Source: Sphingomonas_Q fennica_A
GTDB taxonomy: Bacteria > Pseudomonadota > Alphaproteobacteria > Sphingomonadales > Sphingomonadaceae
Length of the DNA stretch: 64,000 nucleotides
Direction: 5' to 3'
Assembly: GCA_036946415.1 (NCBI GenBank)
Contig: JAQIJD010000007.1
Coordinates: forward strand, 62,001-126,000
The notes under the pieces: generated by a model
The model's input: the letters and a program-made list of their open reading frames with translations, nothing else
Databases searched by the model: none
Told to the model about the DNA's origin: nothing
Program-made: the position numbers and the translations under genes
Part shown: positions 10,457 to 20,800 of the stretch, in pieces
Position numbering within the stretch: the stretch's first letter is position 1
Layout of the letters: each line of letters opens with the position of its first letter

Positions 10457-13400
10457 CAGCGCGTCCCCCCGCGGCGCCACGGGCGGGGGACGCCGCCCGT
10501 CAGGATCGACGGGATCGCCGCGCCCGCCTGCTGTATCTTGCCCACCAGTTCGGCCGCATCGAAGGCGGCGCGCACTGGCTTCTGGAGCAGCATCGCTGCC
10601 ATCCGCGCCGCGTCGGTGCCCCAGCCGAGGCCGGCCTGCCCGCTCTTGTAGGGGCCGGCGGGGGTGGCGGAGAGGTGGCCGTTGGTCATCGGCAGATCCT
10701 GCCAGTCGAGATCGTCGGTCAGGCCGGGGAAGCCGGCATTGCCCGCGGTCGGTATGTCGAGGCCGAAGCGCGGCGCGGTCGGATGTTCGGCCAGCACGAA
10801 CCACCAGCGTTCGGCCTGCCCCTTGCGGTCGGCGATCTGCTTGGCGGTCAGGTCGAACCCCACCAGCAAGGTGTCCGCGTCCAGCGCCGCGCGGAACAGC
10901 AGGCTGCCTTCGCCCGAGGCGGGGGGCGAAGCGAAGGCGACGTTCTTCGGCTCGCCCGTCCCCTTGCATGCCACCACCAGCGCATGCGGCACCTTGCGGA
11001 TCAGCGCGCCGCGGATCATCAGCACCACCCGCTCCGCCCCGTCCGCAGCGGTGGCGCCGGCGGTATAGTGGCGGCCGAGCGGGGTGCGCGCCCAGCGGTG
11101 GATGTCGTCGGCCAGCTCGTCGCGCTCGCGGCTCCAGAAGCGGCGGAAATAGGTGCCGCGCTGGTCGGTCGGGTAGCCGCGCCACAGCAGCTCGCGCCCC
11201 ATCTCGTCGGACAGACCCGCCATATAGGCTTCGATGAAGCGGTTGTTGCTGAGCAGCAGCGTCACGAAATCGGTCTCGGCGATCGCGTTCAGCCCCGGTA
11301 CCAGCCAGTCGCGATCGTAATCGAGCAAAGCCTCGAACATCGGCCGCTCGATGCGCGGCGCCGCCATCACCGGGCGGACCAGCCGGTCGTCGAACCAGCC
11401 GGAGAAGCGCCCCGGCAGGGTGACGCGCGCCTTGGCGTAGCGGATGGCGTTGCGGACGGGATCGATCCCGGCGAGCAGCATGTCGCGGTCGACGCCGCTC
11501 GCCGGCCGGTCCGGCGTGGCGGGCAGAGCGGTGGCGGCGATCCCCGTCACCAGCCCCTGCAACGCCCCGGCGATCCGCGCCGCCGTCATCGTCGGCGTCC
11601 GCGACGGCACCGTCGCGCGCGTGCCGGCGAAGGTCAGGAAGCGCTGCCGCGGGGTGACGGCGGCGGCGGCCGGCGTCCGGCCGGCAAGCGTGCCGCCGGA
11701 CACGACCGCCCCGCCGCCGGCAAGCCCGCGGTTGAGCACCCCGCCGCGCCCGACCAGCCCGCCGCCGACCGGGATGCCGCCGCGCACGACGTCGGGCGAA
11801 ATGGTGCCGATGCCGCCGCGGACGGGCGCGGCGGCCGCCGCCGCCGGGACCGCCGTCTCGAACCGCGCCAGCGTCTGGTCGATCGAGCGGGCGAGATCGG
11901 CCGGCGCCACGGTGGCGATCCCGGCAAGGACGCCGCCGAGGCTTTCATATTGGCCCGGCGTCAACGTCCTGCCCTCGATCCGCGTGCGCAGCGCCGCCTC
12001 GCGCCGGCGCGCACCTTCGGCCACCACGTCGATCGCGGCGGCCGGCTGCGCCCGGCCCGCCGCGATCCGTTCCAGCACCGGGGCGAGCGTGATGCCCGCA
12101 TCGGCGATCCGCGCGCGCAGCGGCCCGGCCGGCAGCGTCGCGACACCCGCGGCCGAGATCGCGGCGATCCCGTCCGGCTCCCGATAAGGCCGGCGCAGGT
12201 CGGCGAGCTGGGTCGTGCCGAGCATCCTGGCGAAGGGCGCGGTCGGTGTGGCGGCGAGGCGGAGGCTCGCCTGCGCGATGCGGCCGCCCGGCGCGGTCAT
12301 CCGGCGGAAGGCGGCGCTGGTCGCGGCGCGCGGCATCACGCTGCCGCCGATCGCGCCCGCGACCGTCCGGTCGCCGGCCAGCCCGATCTTGCCGTGGACC
12401 GCGGCCGTCATCTGCGCCAGCGGCCCGATCCTGGCCTTCGCGATCGTCTTCGCCACCATCGCCTCGCCGACGAAACGGCCGAACTGGATCGCGGCGAGCG
12501 CGCGGTTGGCCGCCTCGATTTCCCCTACCTGCGCCCAGGCGTTGCGCATCAGCGGCTCCTGATCGCGGCGGACGACGCGCGTGCCGAGGCCGGCGGCGAC
12601 GCGCGCCAGCGGATCGAGATTGAGGCCGGCGAACCAGTCCGCCTTGGGATCGGCCGCGCCGACCTTCGCCTGCCCGCGCTGGAATTGCGCATAGAGCCGG
12701 GGGGAGACGCGCGGCAGCGTGTCGGCGGCCGAATAACCGCTGCCGGCATCCACCGCCGCCTGCAATTGCGCGGTGCGTGCCGCACTCCACGCCACTGTGG
12801 CGCCGGGTGCCGCCAGCGGCGAATGGAGTGCGCAATCGAGCGTCTGGACCGGGCTCTTGTCGTCCTTCAGGCCGCCGCGCGGGGTGGAGACGTCGACGCT
12901 GCGGCGCCCGACCCCCGCCGGCGCCACCACCGGCTTGAGCCGCCGCGCCAGCTCCTCGAAATCGGCGGTGACGTCGGTGGTGAAATACCAATGGTCGTAG
13001 ACGGGCAGCTGCACCGTCACGTCCGCCCCCGCCACCCACGCGTCGCCCTCGCCGAAGGTGGTGCGGCCGAGGCCCGCGTCGCGCCCGGCGGCATAGGTCG
13101 GCACCACGCAGGCGAGCCAGGTCTTGCCGTCCTCCAGCCGGCGCGGACAGATCAGCCGCGACAGGTTCTGCGCGCCATGATCGTCGGTCAGCCGCGCCGC
13201 CAGACCGTACGTTCCGCCCATCACCTGCGCATGGGCCCAGGCCCAGCTTTCGGCGAGCGGCGGCAGGTCGGCGGCGGGGCAGCTCAGCACCGGCGGCAGC
13301 CCGCCCTGCCCCAGCGTCAGCGACACGTCGGCATCATATTCGACGACGACCAGCGCGATCCACGGCCGCAGCCGGCCGCCCGCCGGCAGGCCGGGCGAAA

Positions 13401-13782
13401 AGGCCCAGGGCAGCTCCGGCTTGTCGAACTCGACATGGGCGAGCGTGCCGCCATAGCCGACCAGCGCGCCCGGCGCCGGCTCGCGCCGCACGATCTGCGC
13501 CGGATCGATGCCGATCACATCGCGCGGGCCGTAGAGCGAGACGCGCTGCTGGACGATCTTCTCGCCGCCGCCGTCGGCCCGCACCGTGACGCGCGCCTCG
13601 ACATAATTGCGCCCGCCATCCTGCCCCGCCACCTTGGCGACGAGGCCGCTGCGCGCATAGGCCGTCAGACCATAGCGGCCGAGATCGACCCTTGTCGGAT
13701 CGAATTCGGGCGATGCCTTTTCGGCGGCCTTGGCGGTGTCGCCGGCGAACCCGGCCTGTTTGGAAAGCGATGTCGCGCCCAT
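10456..13782 (-). CDS. Giant conserved protein of unknown function (1,108 aa), second gene of the DUF6603 cluster
   Basis: The N-terminal third appears beta-rich. It contains YGGTLAHVEFDKPELPWAFS and then RLRPWIALVVVEYDADVSLT, followed by WAWAHAQVMGG. The middle (about residues 380-720) is Ala-, Gly- and Arg-rich, with a Gly-Val run of low complexity (VRGGIPVGGGLVGRGGVLNR). The C-terminal third holds RFIEAYMAGLSDEMGRELLW followed directly by RGYPTDQRGTYFRRFWSRER, the most distinctive block in the protein. No enzymatic motif, signal peptide or membrane helix is visible. Its start (ATG 13782) overlaps the DUF6603 gene's stop and its stop overlaps the next start. Together with its partners it is probably one functional unit; the function is unknown. 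Confidence 0.87.
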   Translation of the reverse strand: MGATSLSKQAGFAGDTAKAAEKASPEFDPTRVDLGRYGLTAYARSGLVAKVAGQDGGRNYVEARVTVRADGGGEKIVQQRVSLYGPRDVIGIDPAQIVRREPAPGALVGYGGTLAHVEFDKPELPWAFSPGLPAGGRLRPWIALVVVEYDADVSLTLGQGGLPPVLSCPAADLPPLAESWAWAHAQVMGGTYGLAARLTDDHGAQNLSRLICPRRLEDGKTWLACVVPTYAAGRDAGLGRTTFGEGDAWVAGADVTVQLPVYDHWYFTTDVTADFEELARRLKPVVAPAGVGRRSVDVSTPRGGLKDDKSPVQTLDCALHSPLAAPGATVAWSAARTAQLQAAVDAGSGYSAADTLPRVSPRLYAQFQRGQAKVGAADPKADWFAGLNLDPLARVAAGLGTRVVRRDQEPLMRNAWAQVGEIEAANRALAAIQFGRFVGEAMVAKTIAKARIGPLAQMTAAVHGKIGLAGDRTVAGAIGGSVMPRAATSAAFRRMTAPGGRIAQASLRLAATPTAPFARMLGTTQLADLRRPYREPDGIAAISAAGVATLPAGPLRARIADAGITLAPVLERIAAGRAQPAAAIDVVAEGARRREAALRTRIEGRTLTPGQYESLGGVLAGIATVAPADLARSIDQTLARFETAVPAAAAAAPVRGGIGTISPDVVRGGIPVGGGLVGRGGVLNRGLAGGGAVVSGGTLAGRTPAAAAVTPRQRFLTFAGTRATVPSRTPTMTAARIAGALQGLVTGIAATALPATPDRPASGVDRDMLLAGIDPVRNAIRYAKARVTLPGRFSGWFDDRLVRPVMAAPRIERPMFEALLDYDRDWLVPGLNAIAETDFVTLLLSNNRFIEAYMAGLSDEMGRELLWRGYPTDQRGTYFRRFWSRERDELADDIHRWARTPLGRHYTAGATAADGAERVVLMIRGALIRKVPHALVVACKGTGEPKNVAFASPPASGEGSLLFRAALDADTLLVGFDLTAKQIADRKGQAERWWFVLAEHPTAPRFGLDIPTAGNAGFPGLTDDLDWQDLPMTNGHLSATPAGPYKSGQAGLGWGTDAARMAAMLLQKPVRAAFDAAELVGKIQQAGAAIPSILTGGVPRPWRRGGTR

Positions 13783-16700
13783 CAGTGCATCCCCGCCGTG
13801 ATCCCTTGCAGGCGCACGCCGGCGAGCGCCGCCTCCGCCACCAGCGACGCGGCCTCGACCGTCGTCACCCCCACCGCGATCGCCGTGCCGAACTGGTCGA
13901 GGCCCGCGACGTCCTTCAGCCCCGGATCGCGCACCCCGATCGTGTCGACGGGGTTGACGATCGGGCCGTACGGATCGGTGATCTGCTTCGCCATCGCGAC
14001 CGGCGCCGCCTTCAGCACGGCGGGGGCGATGGCATCGAGCTTCCAGACGGGTGAGAAGCGGCTCGATCCCTTCTGCTCGACGCTTGGGTAGAAGGTCTCC
14101 CACCCCAGATCGACCTGCGTCGCCGGCCCCGCCTCGACCCCCGGCTGCGCCGCCAGTTCGACGCCGGCCGGCCGCTTTTCGAACGCGGGGCGCGACATCT
14201 GCTCGTCGCGCGTCAGGTTCAGGAACTGGCCGGGCGCGAAATCCGCCTCGACCTGGCCGAAGATGGGGGCGGGCACGAATTTGCCGCCGACGACGAAGCC
14301 CGGCGTGTCGAAGGTCAGCCGCCGTTCGGCGGTCGGGTTGGGGCCGAGCCGCTGGATATCGGTATCGATCGGCACGCGTTCCTGCTTCACCGCCAGCACC
14401 GACAGTGGTTCCAGCAGCAGCGTCGTCTCGGCATCGCTGGCGTGCACCCGCACCGTCTGGCGGTGCGTGACGGAGCGCGCGCTCCACGCCGCCTTCGTGC
14501 CCATCGCCTCGGCCACCGCGTCGAGCGCCTTGACGGGCGCGAGCTGCGCTGGCGCCACGTCGCCCCACGTCCAGGGGCCGGGCTCGAAGTCGATGTCCCA
14601 CCACAGGATGCTGACGCTGGCCTTGCCTTCCAGATGCCAGGGGGTCGATCCCTCCAGCCGGCCGTGGAAGGAGGCGCCCGCGACCGTATAGCTGTTCCAC
14701 TTGATCTTCACGCTGGCGCGCACGTCGAAGACGAAGTGGATGTTGGGCGACCATTCGAACAGCGCGTCCAGCCCGAATTCCGCCTCGCCGTTGACCGGGC
14801 CGATCGTCGCCTTCAGGCTCACCTGCCCGCCCAGTTGCAGCGAATTGGCGGTCAGCGCGAAATAAGCGGTGGCGGACAGCGTCACCGCCTTGACCGGCGG
14901 CGACAGCGGCAGGCCGATCCGGCGCAGATCCTTCAGCCGCGGCGGCGCGGCATATTGCGGGAAGAAACCGCCCGCCGACAGCGCGAAATCGGCGCCGTTC
15001 GCCCAGCGCGCGATCATCCCGAAATCGCCGCTGACGGGCACGCCCGCGATCTTCGACTGGCCGAGCGAGGCGCGGAAATAGACCTCGTCGGGCGTGAACA
15101 CCGCCATCATGTCGAGCTTCAGGTCGACCACCTTGGGCACCGCCGCCCCCGCCTCGGGCGGGGGTACGACGATCTGCGCCGAACCCAGGATCACCACCGC
15201 CGGATCGGGCAGCGAGAGGACCACCCCCAGCTTGGCGCGCACGAAGCCGGACTGGCTGCCCCAGCCCAGCTCCACGATCGGGCCGATGGCGAGCGCCCCC
15301 GCCTGCGCCGGGAACACCGTCGCCATCTGGTCGAGGATCTTCGGCGCCTGCTTGATCGGATCGTCCGGGAACAGGAGGTTGGAGACGACGCCGTCCTTCA
15401 GCGCGCCGGCCATCGCGTCCACCGACAGCGCCCGATCGAGTGCCACGAGGCCGCCGAGGCCGTTCAGCGTGAAGCCGAAGCTCAGCTCGATCCTGGGCAG
15501 GAAACGGACCCCCATCACCGCCACGAACGAGAAGGGATCGGGATCGATGATCGCCGCGGCGGTGACGCCGACCGGCCCGATCTTCAGATCGACCATGCCG
15601 CCAAAATCGTCCTCCACCGACCGGTGGCGCAGATAGCCGCCGCCCGTCACCGGCCCGGCCGCCAGCGCGAAGCCCAGGCCGTCGGGCAGCTTGGGGTTGG
15701 GCACGAACCGCCCGCCGTTGGTGCTGACGAGGCGGACGCCGCCGCCTTCGGCGACGATCGCCAGCGCCTCGCCGAACTTGGCGGCGACGACGGCGGTCAC
15801 GTCCAGCCACTCGACCTTGTCCTGCTTGCTGTCGGCCTTGCCGATCGCCAGCTCGCGCAGCTCGACACCGGCCGAGGCGAAGCGGACGGGCAGGACGATC
15901 CGCTCCTCCTTGCCCTCGCCCAGCTTCAGCCCCTCCTCGCTGTTGATCTCGAGGGCGACGTGGCTCTTGTCCGTCGCGTCGGCGCCCGTCGGGATCAGGC
16001 TCTTCAGCATCGGATCGCCGCGCAGGCCGGCCTTCACATAGCTTTCCACCTTCACCCCGAAGCGCGGCGGCGCGGCGCCCAGATCGAGGAACACCTCCAG
16101 CCACGTATCGTCGATGGTGATGAGGGCCACCGCGCCATGGTTCACGGCCGGGGCGTCGCCCGGCTTGGTCTTCGGCGGCTTCTCCTCCTTCGGTTTGCCG
16201 ATGAAGGCGGAGAAGCGCTTCTTCTCGCGATCCCACTTCAGGCTGTCGCTTTCGGCCAGTTTCTTGGTCGCGCCGTCGATGCCGAACAATTCCTTGGCGA
16301 CGGCATCGAAGGCGAGGACGACGGCATGGCCGGCCTTGTCCACGATGGCGCGGATCGGCGCGGTGAAGGGATCGTCGATCGCCGCGATCGCATCGCGGAT
16401 CTTTTTCTGCTCCGCCTTCTGGGCGTCGCTCGGTCCGGTGATCGGCTGCGCGGCATCGGCGATGCCCTCGATCGCCTCGTTGGCATATTTCAGCACGTCG
16501 GCGAAGTAAGCGGCGGCCTTGGCGCCCGCGAGCACGCCGCCCGGTTCGCCGAGCGCCTTGCCCATCTTGCCGACGGCATCCTTCATCTTGCCGACCGGCC
16601 CGCCGACCTTGGTGGCGAAGTCCTTGCCGAAGGCGACATCGTCCTTGATGCGCTTCTTCAGATTGTCGAGCGCGGTCTTGCGCGCCGCCTTCAGCCCGGC

Positions 16701-16844
16701 ATCGTCCAATCCCTCCGACGATCCATTGATAAGCGTATCCAGCAAGACTGACGCACTATCATATGTTTTCTTGATCGCGTCGGCGAAGGCGGACTGGATC
16801 AGCCCGAGACCTGCATTGACGATCGTATCCGTGCCGCTCGACAT
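13782..16844 (-). CDS. DUF6603-domain protein, first gene of the four-gene cluster
   Basis: A 1,020-residue protein. Residues 1-210 are helical and charged (ALDNLKKRIKDDVAFGKDFA). Residues 400-760 carry what I recognise as DUF6603: FTLNGLGGLVALDRALSVDA, LLFPDDPIKQAPKILDQMAT, IVELGWGSQSGFVRAKLGVV and LSLPDPAVVILGSAQIVV. The region is dominated by alternating hydrophobic residues and Trp-rich strands (ILWWDIDFEPGPWTW), which suggests long amphipathic beta-sheet. The C-terminal 250 residues look like a separate beta domain. No signal peptide or membrane helix is present, so a cytoplasmic location or export without a classical signal is expected. The DUF6603 call is from memory of the pattern; no function is established for it. 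The gene heads the coupled cluster and is preceded by an AT-richer gap. Confidence 0.85.
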   Translation of the reverse strand: MSSGTDTIVNAGLGLIQSAFADAIKKTYDSASVLLDTLINGSSEGLDDAGLKAARKTALDNLKKRIKDDVAFGKDFATKVGGPVGKMKDAVGKMGKALGEPGGVLAGAKAAAYFADVLKYANEAIEGIADAAQPITGPSDAQKAEQKKIRDAIAAIDDPFTAPIRAIVDKAGHAVVLAFDAVAKELFGIDGATKKLAESDSLKWDREKKRFSAFIGKPKEEKPPKTKPGDAPAVNHGAVALITIDDTWLEVFLDLGAAPPRFGVKVESYVKAGLRGDPMLKSLIPTGADATDKSHVALEINSEEGLKLGEGKEERIVLPVRFASAGVELRELAIGKADSKQDKVEWLDVTAVVAAKFGEALAIVAEGGGVRLVSTNGGRFVPNPKLPDGLGFALAAGPVTGGGYLRHRSVEDDFGGMVDLKIGPVGVTAAAIIDPDPFSFVAVMGVRFLPRIELSFGFTLNGLGGLVALDRALSVDAMAGALKDGVVSNLLFPDDPIKQAPKILDQMATVFPAQAGALAIGPIVELGWGSQSGFVRAKLGVVLSLPDPAVVILGSAQIVVPPPEAGAAVPKVVDLKLDMMAVFTPDEVYFRASLGQSKIAGVPVSGDFGMIARWANGADFALSAGGFFPQYAAPPRLKDLRRIGLPLSPPVKAVTLSATAYFALTANSLQLGGQVSLKATIGPVNGEAEFGLDALFEWSPNIHFVFDVRASVKIKWNSYTVAGASFHGRLEGSTPWHLEGKASVSILWWDIDFEPGPWTWGDVAPAQLAPVKALDAVAEAMGTKAAWSARSVTHRQTVRVHASDAETTLLLEPLSVLAVKQERVPIDTDIQRLGPNPTAERRLTFDTPGFVVGGKFVPAPIFGQVEADFAPGQFLNLTRDEQMSRPAFEKRPAGVELAAQPGVEAGPATQVDLGWETFYPSVEQKGSSRFSPVWKLDAIAPAVLKAAPVAMAKQITDPYGPIVNPVDTIGVRDPGLKDVAGLDQFGTAIAVGVTTVEAASLVAEAALAGVRLQGITAGMH

Positions 16845-16997
16845 GCCACCCCCCGCAGCCGCCGCTTACAAACTCTTCGAGTCGCGAATGTAATCTGCAC
16901 CCGTCTACGCCATCCAGCAAGGTTAACCATATTTCTGGTAGGGGATATTATGGTCCATCTTGGATTGCCGTGATCGTTTCAGCACCGTCACGCTGCG
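16845..16997 (-). promoter_or_regulatory. Probable promoter region of the DUF6603 cluster
   Basis: This 153-base gap has a clearly AT-richer patch at about 16920-16970 (GGTTAACCATATTTCTGGTA) in an otherwise very GC-rich stretch. It is the only substantial non-coding gap upstream of the four coupled genes, so their promoter probably lies here. I could not fix a -35/-10 pair. The ribosome site before ATG 16844 is a weak G-rich run (GGGGGGT). Confidence 0.35.
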
Positions 16998-17711
16998 TCA
17001 GGGCACGATCTCGGCGCCGTCCCAGGCGAAGACGCGGCCGGTGCCGGCGCTGTCCAGCCCGTCGATGACGGCCAGCAGTTGGCGGGCGGCATCGGCCGGC
17101 GCGAACAGCCGGCCCGGCGCCACGCCGCGCTGGAAGGGCGCGCTGAGCGATGTCGCGACGGTGCCGGGATGGAGGCCGACGCAGATCGCCTGCGGCCGGC
17201 TGCGCGCCAGCTCGATCGCCGCCGATCGCACGATCATGTTGAGCGCCGCCTTGGACGCGCGATAGCCGTACCAGCCGCCGCTGCGATTGTCGCCGATGCT
17301 GCCGACACGCGCCGACAGCGCCGCGATCACGCTCCGCCGGTCGCGCGGCAGCAATGGCGCGAAATGCTTCAGCACCAGTGCCGGGCCGATCGTGTTGATC
17401 GCGAAGGTGCGCGCCAGCGTGTCCGCATCCAGATCGCGCAGCGCCTTTTCGGGCATCCGCCCGTCCTGGTGGAGGATTCCAGTGGCGATCAGCACCAGAT
17501 CGGGCGACGCCGTCACCACCGCCGCGGCGCGGGCGATGGCGGCCTCGTCGGTCACGTCGATCGTGCCGCCCATGACGATGCCGGCATCGGCCGGCGCGTG
17601 GCGGGCGAAGGCGTGGATGCGCGCGTAGCGCCCCGATCCGGCCAGTGCCGTGACCAGCGCGCCGCCGATGCCGCCGCCGGCTCCGATCACGACGGCAATC
17701 TGCCCGGTCAC
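16998..17711 (-). CDS. Short-chain dehydrogenase/reductase (SDR), C-factor-like
   Basis: A 237-residue NAD(P)-dependent oxidoreductase of the classical SDR fold. The cofactor-binding loop is VIGAGGGIGGALVTAL near the N-terminus, the conserved NTIGP (FAINTIGPALVLKHF) is present, and the catalytic pair is in YGYRASKAALNMIVRSA (YxxxK) after a Ser in ALSARVGSIGD. The C-terminal LHPGTVATSLSAPF resembles CsgA/C-factor type SDRs. The substrate is unknown. No ATG fits the frame, since the nearest one is out of frame. The GTG at 17711 is chosen because it lies immediately before the nucleotide-binding strand. The gene lies between the nuclease gene and the DUF6603 cluster on the same strand, 153 bases before the latter, and may be independent of both. 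Confidence 0.87.
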   Translation of the reverse strand: MTGQIAVVIGAGGGIGGALVTALAGSGRYARIHAFARHAPADAGIVMGGTIDVTDEAAIARAAAVVTASPDLVLIATGILHQDGRMPEKALRDLDADTLARTFAINTIGPALVLKHFAPLLPRDRRSVIAALSARVGSIGDNRSGGWYGYRASKAALNMIVRSAAIELARSRPQAICVGLHPGTVATSLSAPFQRGVAPGRLFAPADAARQLLAVIDGLDSAGTGRVFAWDGAEIVP

Positions 17712-17817
17712 ATCCGTCCGCCCGTTTGCACGTCCGCCTCCTCGCCCGGCGGACGGCACGAGGGCCGCCGCCCGAGTGCGACAGCGCGGCGGCAGCGGCC
17801 CCGTTCCGGACGATGCG

Positions 17818-20800
17818 TCAGATCGTGAAGTCGCCCACGTCGGCGGTGCCGATCGCCGAGCCGACCCGGCTGTACATGTAATAGGTCTGGCCGCCGCGGA
17901 CGACGATCCCGTCATATTCGAGCTGACGGACGACCGCGCCCGTATCGCTGGTGATCGCTACCTCGTTGGCGCCGGCCAACAGGTCCAGCCGGCGGTCGCT
18001 GCCGAACTCGATGATGCCGTTGCGGTTGCCGTCGCGCACCTGGACGGTGGTGAGCAGCGCATCCTCCACCCCGAAATCGAAGATCCGGTCGACGCCGGTG
18101 CCGGTGCGGTTGTCGAACAGATAGATGTCGCGGCCGGTGCCGCCGGTCATCTGGTCGTTGCCGGTGCCGCCTGCCAGCAGATCGTCGCCGGTGCCGCCGA
18201 ACAGCCGGTCGTTGCCCGCCCCGCCGATCAGCACGTCGTCGCCGCCGAAGCCTTCGAGGAGGTCCGCCCCAGCGGTGCCGCGCAGCGTCTCGCCGAAATC
18301 GCGGAAGTCGAACTGGGCGAGCGCGGGGTCGTGATCGGACAGGCGCGGATTGTCGCCACCGCGATTGTTGTAGCCGGTGTTGATGTGGACGACGTCGTAA
18401 TTGGCGACGGCACCAAGCTGCTGGTCGACCAGCACATGGTCGATCGCCTGCGACCGGCCGTCGAAGGCATAGGTATAGCGTTCGGCCTCGCTGAGCTTGG
18501 TGACGGTGAGATTGTCGAAGCGCGCGCCGCCGGTGCGGGCATTGCCGGCCGCATCGACATAGCCGGTCGCCGCCTCCAGCGGGCGGTAGAAATGGAAGTC
18601 GTTGAAGTCGCCGCCGGAGATGATGCGGTTGGCGCCGTCCGCGGACTGGATGCGGTCCATCATCGTCCACAGGTCTTCGGCGATGGCGCTGCGCTGCGCC
18701 CAGCCGGCATTGGCCGGCGCGCCCGCCTCGACATTCTGGTTGAGCTGCCAGAATTCGCCGCTGCCGCCCTTGGAGGGCAGGTGGTTGGCGGTGGCGTAGA
18801 CGGCGTTGCCGTTGAAGGTGAATTCGGCGAGCAGCGACTTGCGCGTGCCGGCCCAGTCGGCGGTGTCGATCGCGATCTGGCTGTCGTCGAAGGCGATGCG
18901 GTCGCCTTCGTCGCGTTCGCCGTCGCCGATCCGGTCAGTATACTGGCGGCGCTCCTCGATCGTCGCATCGGCGGCGAGGTCGCCCAACTGGACGCGGTTG
19001 GTGTTGTAGAGGAAGCCGACGCGGATGTTGCCGCTCTGCTGGCCGCCCTCGGCATTGTAGACGGGTTCCTCGTCCACCCACTGGTAACGCTGGCCGGTGG
19101 CGGCGTTCAGCGCATCGACCAGCAATTGCCACGTCTGCGAGGCGTCCGCGCCGGTCGGCGCGGTGCCGTCGCCGGCGGCCGCGCCATTATTGTCCTGGAT
19201 CTCCTCGATCGAGAGGATGTCGGGCGCCTTCAAATTGGTGGCGATGGCCTGGGCGATCGCGGCGAAGCGCGCGGCGCCGTCGGTGGGATCGAGATTCTCG
19301 ACGTTGAAGGTGGCGTAGGTCAGCGCCCGGTCGTCGGTGACGATGGTCGTCGTCTCGCGCACCGGGCTGGTGTCGGGCGTCGCCTGCGGAGTGAGAGGCT
19401 GCGTCACGAACAGCTTCAGGTCGGTGAAGTCCCAGTCGATCACGCCGGTCACGTCGCCCAGCCTGTCGCCCATCGACGCACCCGTCTGCAGCCCGGTCGG
19501 CGGCGCCACCGCGAAATCGGTGAAATCGACCTCGAGGATGTCGGGATTGACGTCGCCGTCATGCAGGAAGCGGCCGCCTGCCTGCGTGTCGTCGGCCAGC
19601 GTCGCCGTATCGGGCGGGGAGAGCGGCGGATCGCCCGCGATCGTATAGCCGCCGCGCGCATTGATCTGGTCGGCATCGGCGTGGACGGTCGAATAGGCCT
19701 TCAGGAACGGCCGCCCGCCGGACAGGCCGACGAACCCGTCCGCCACCACCATGTCGGGGATGGTCACCTGCATCCCCTCGATCGTCTCGAAAAAGTCGAG
19801 CGCGCTCGTCGTGGGGTCGAAGCCCTCGCCGGCGGTGCTCAGGCGATAGTCGGGCGTACTGTCGGTCAGGATCGCGCTCGGGATGGCGCGGCCGGGCTGC
19901 CCGTCCAGCACCAGCGTCGGCACGGCGTTGCCGCTGGAGACGATCGTGTAGCTGGCGGGGCTGACCAGCATCGTCCGCGGCATGTTCTGGAACTGCTGAT
20001 ATTCCATGACGCGCGCGGTGATGGTGACGAGATCGCCCACCTTCACGTCGGGCGCGAAGGCGGCCAGCGTCGTGCCCACGTTGCTGTCGTTGCGGGTCAT
20101 CAAATAGATGCCCTCGGAGGTGAGGGCGCTGTCGTCCCAGTCGGCCTGCTCCTCCATCAGATAGAAGCCCTGCCGCGCGCCGACCCCGTCGAGTGCGGTG
20201 ACGACCGCCTGGATGGTGACGGTGGCGGCGGACGCGGTGTTGAAGCTCGTCACCCCCTCCGCGGCCAAGATCGGGCTGAAGCGGGCGCTGCCCTGCACGT
20301 CGCTGATCTTCAGGAAATCATCGTTCAGGATCGTGCCGGTGCCCAGACCGTCGCCGATCGTCGCCCCCTCGGACGGATCGGCGAGCGTGACAAAAAAGCG
20401 TTCATCGCCCTCGGCCACACTATCGCCGCTGACCGCGACCGAGATCGTCGCGGTCGTCTGCCCCTCGGCGAAATCGATGCGGCCGCTGGTGCCGGTGAAA
20501 TCCTCGCCCGCCACCGCGGTGCCGCTCGCCGTCTGGTAGCCGACCGAGACGGCGCCCGTCCCGCCGGTGCGGGTGACGGTGAAGGTGGCGATCGTCTCGC
20601 CGGCATTCCCTTCGGTCACGGTCGTGTCGCCGATCGAGAGGGTGGCGGGCAGCCCGTCGTCGTTGCGGATCGTGGCGGTGCCGGTCGGATCGTCCAGCGT
20701 CACCGTGCCGCTGTCGTTGGAGAGGGTGAGCGTGAAGGTCTCGTCGCCCTCGATTCGCGTATCGCCCAGCACGGTGACGGCGACGCGCGCCTCGGTCTGC

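Noticed and set aside
6041..10651. A 1,536-codon open frame on the plus strand opposite the third cluster gene
   Set aside because: It is Arg/His/Gln-rich with no recognisable domain and lies antisense to a gene with clear conserved blocks; such frames arise from the high third-position GC.
14442..16751. 769-codon plus-strand frame opposite the DUF6603 gene
   Set aside because: Composition dominated by Arg, His, Asp and Gln and no domain; the DUF6603 frame explains the region.
4269..16844. The large gene cluster as a contractile injection system or prophage tail module
   Set aside because: No sheath, tube, baseplate, spike, AAA or lysis gene is present and no phage integrase or att site was seen.
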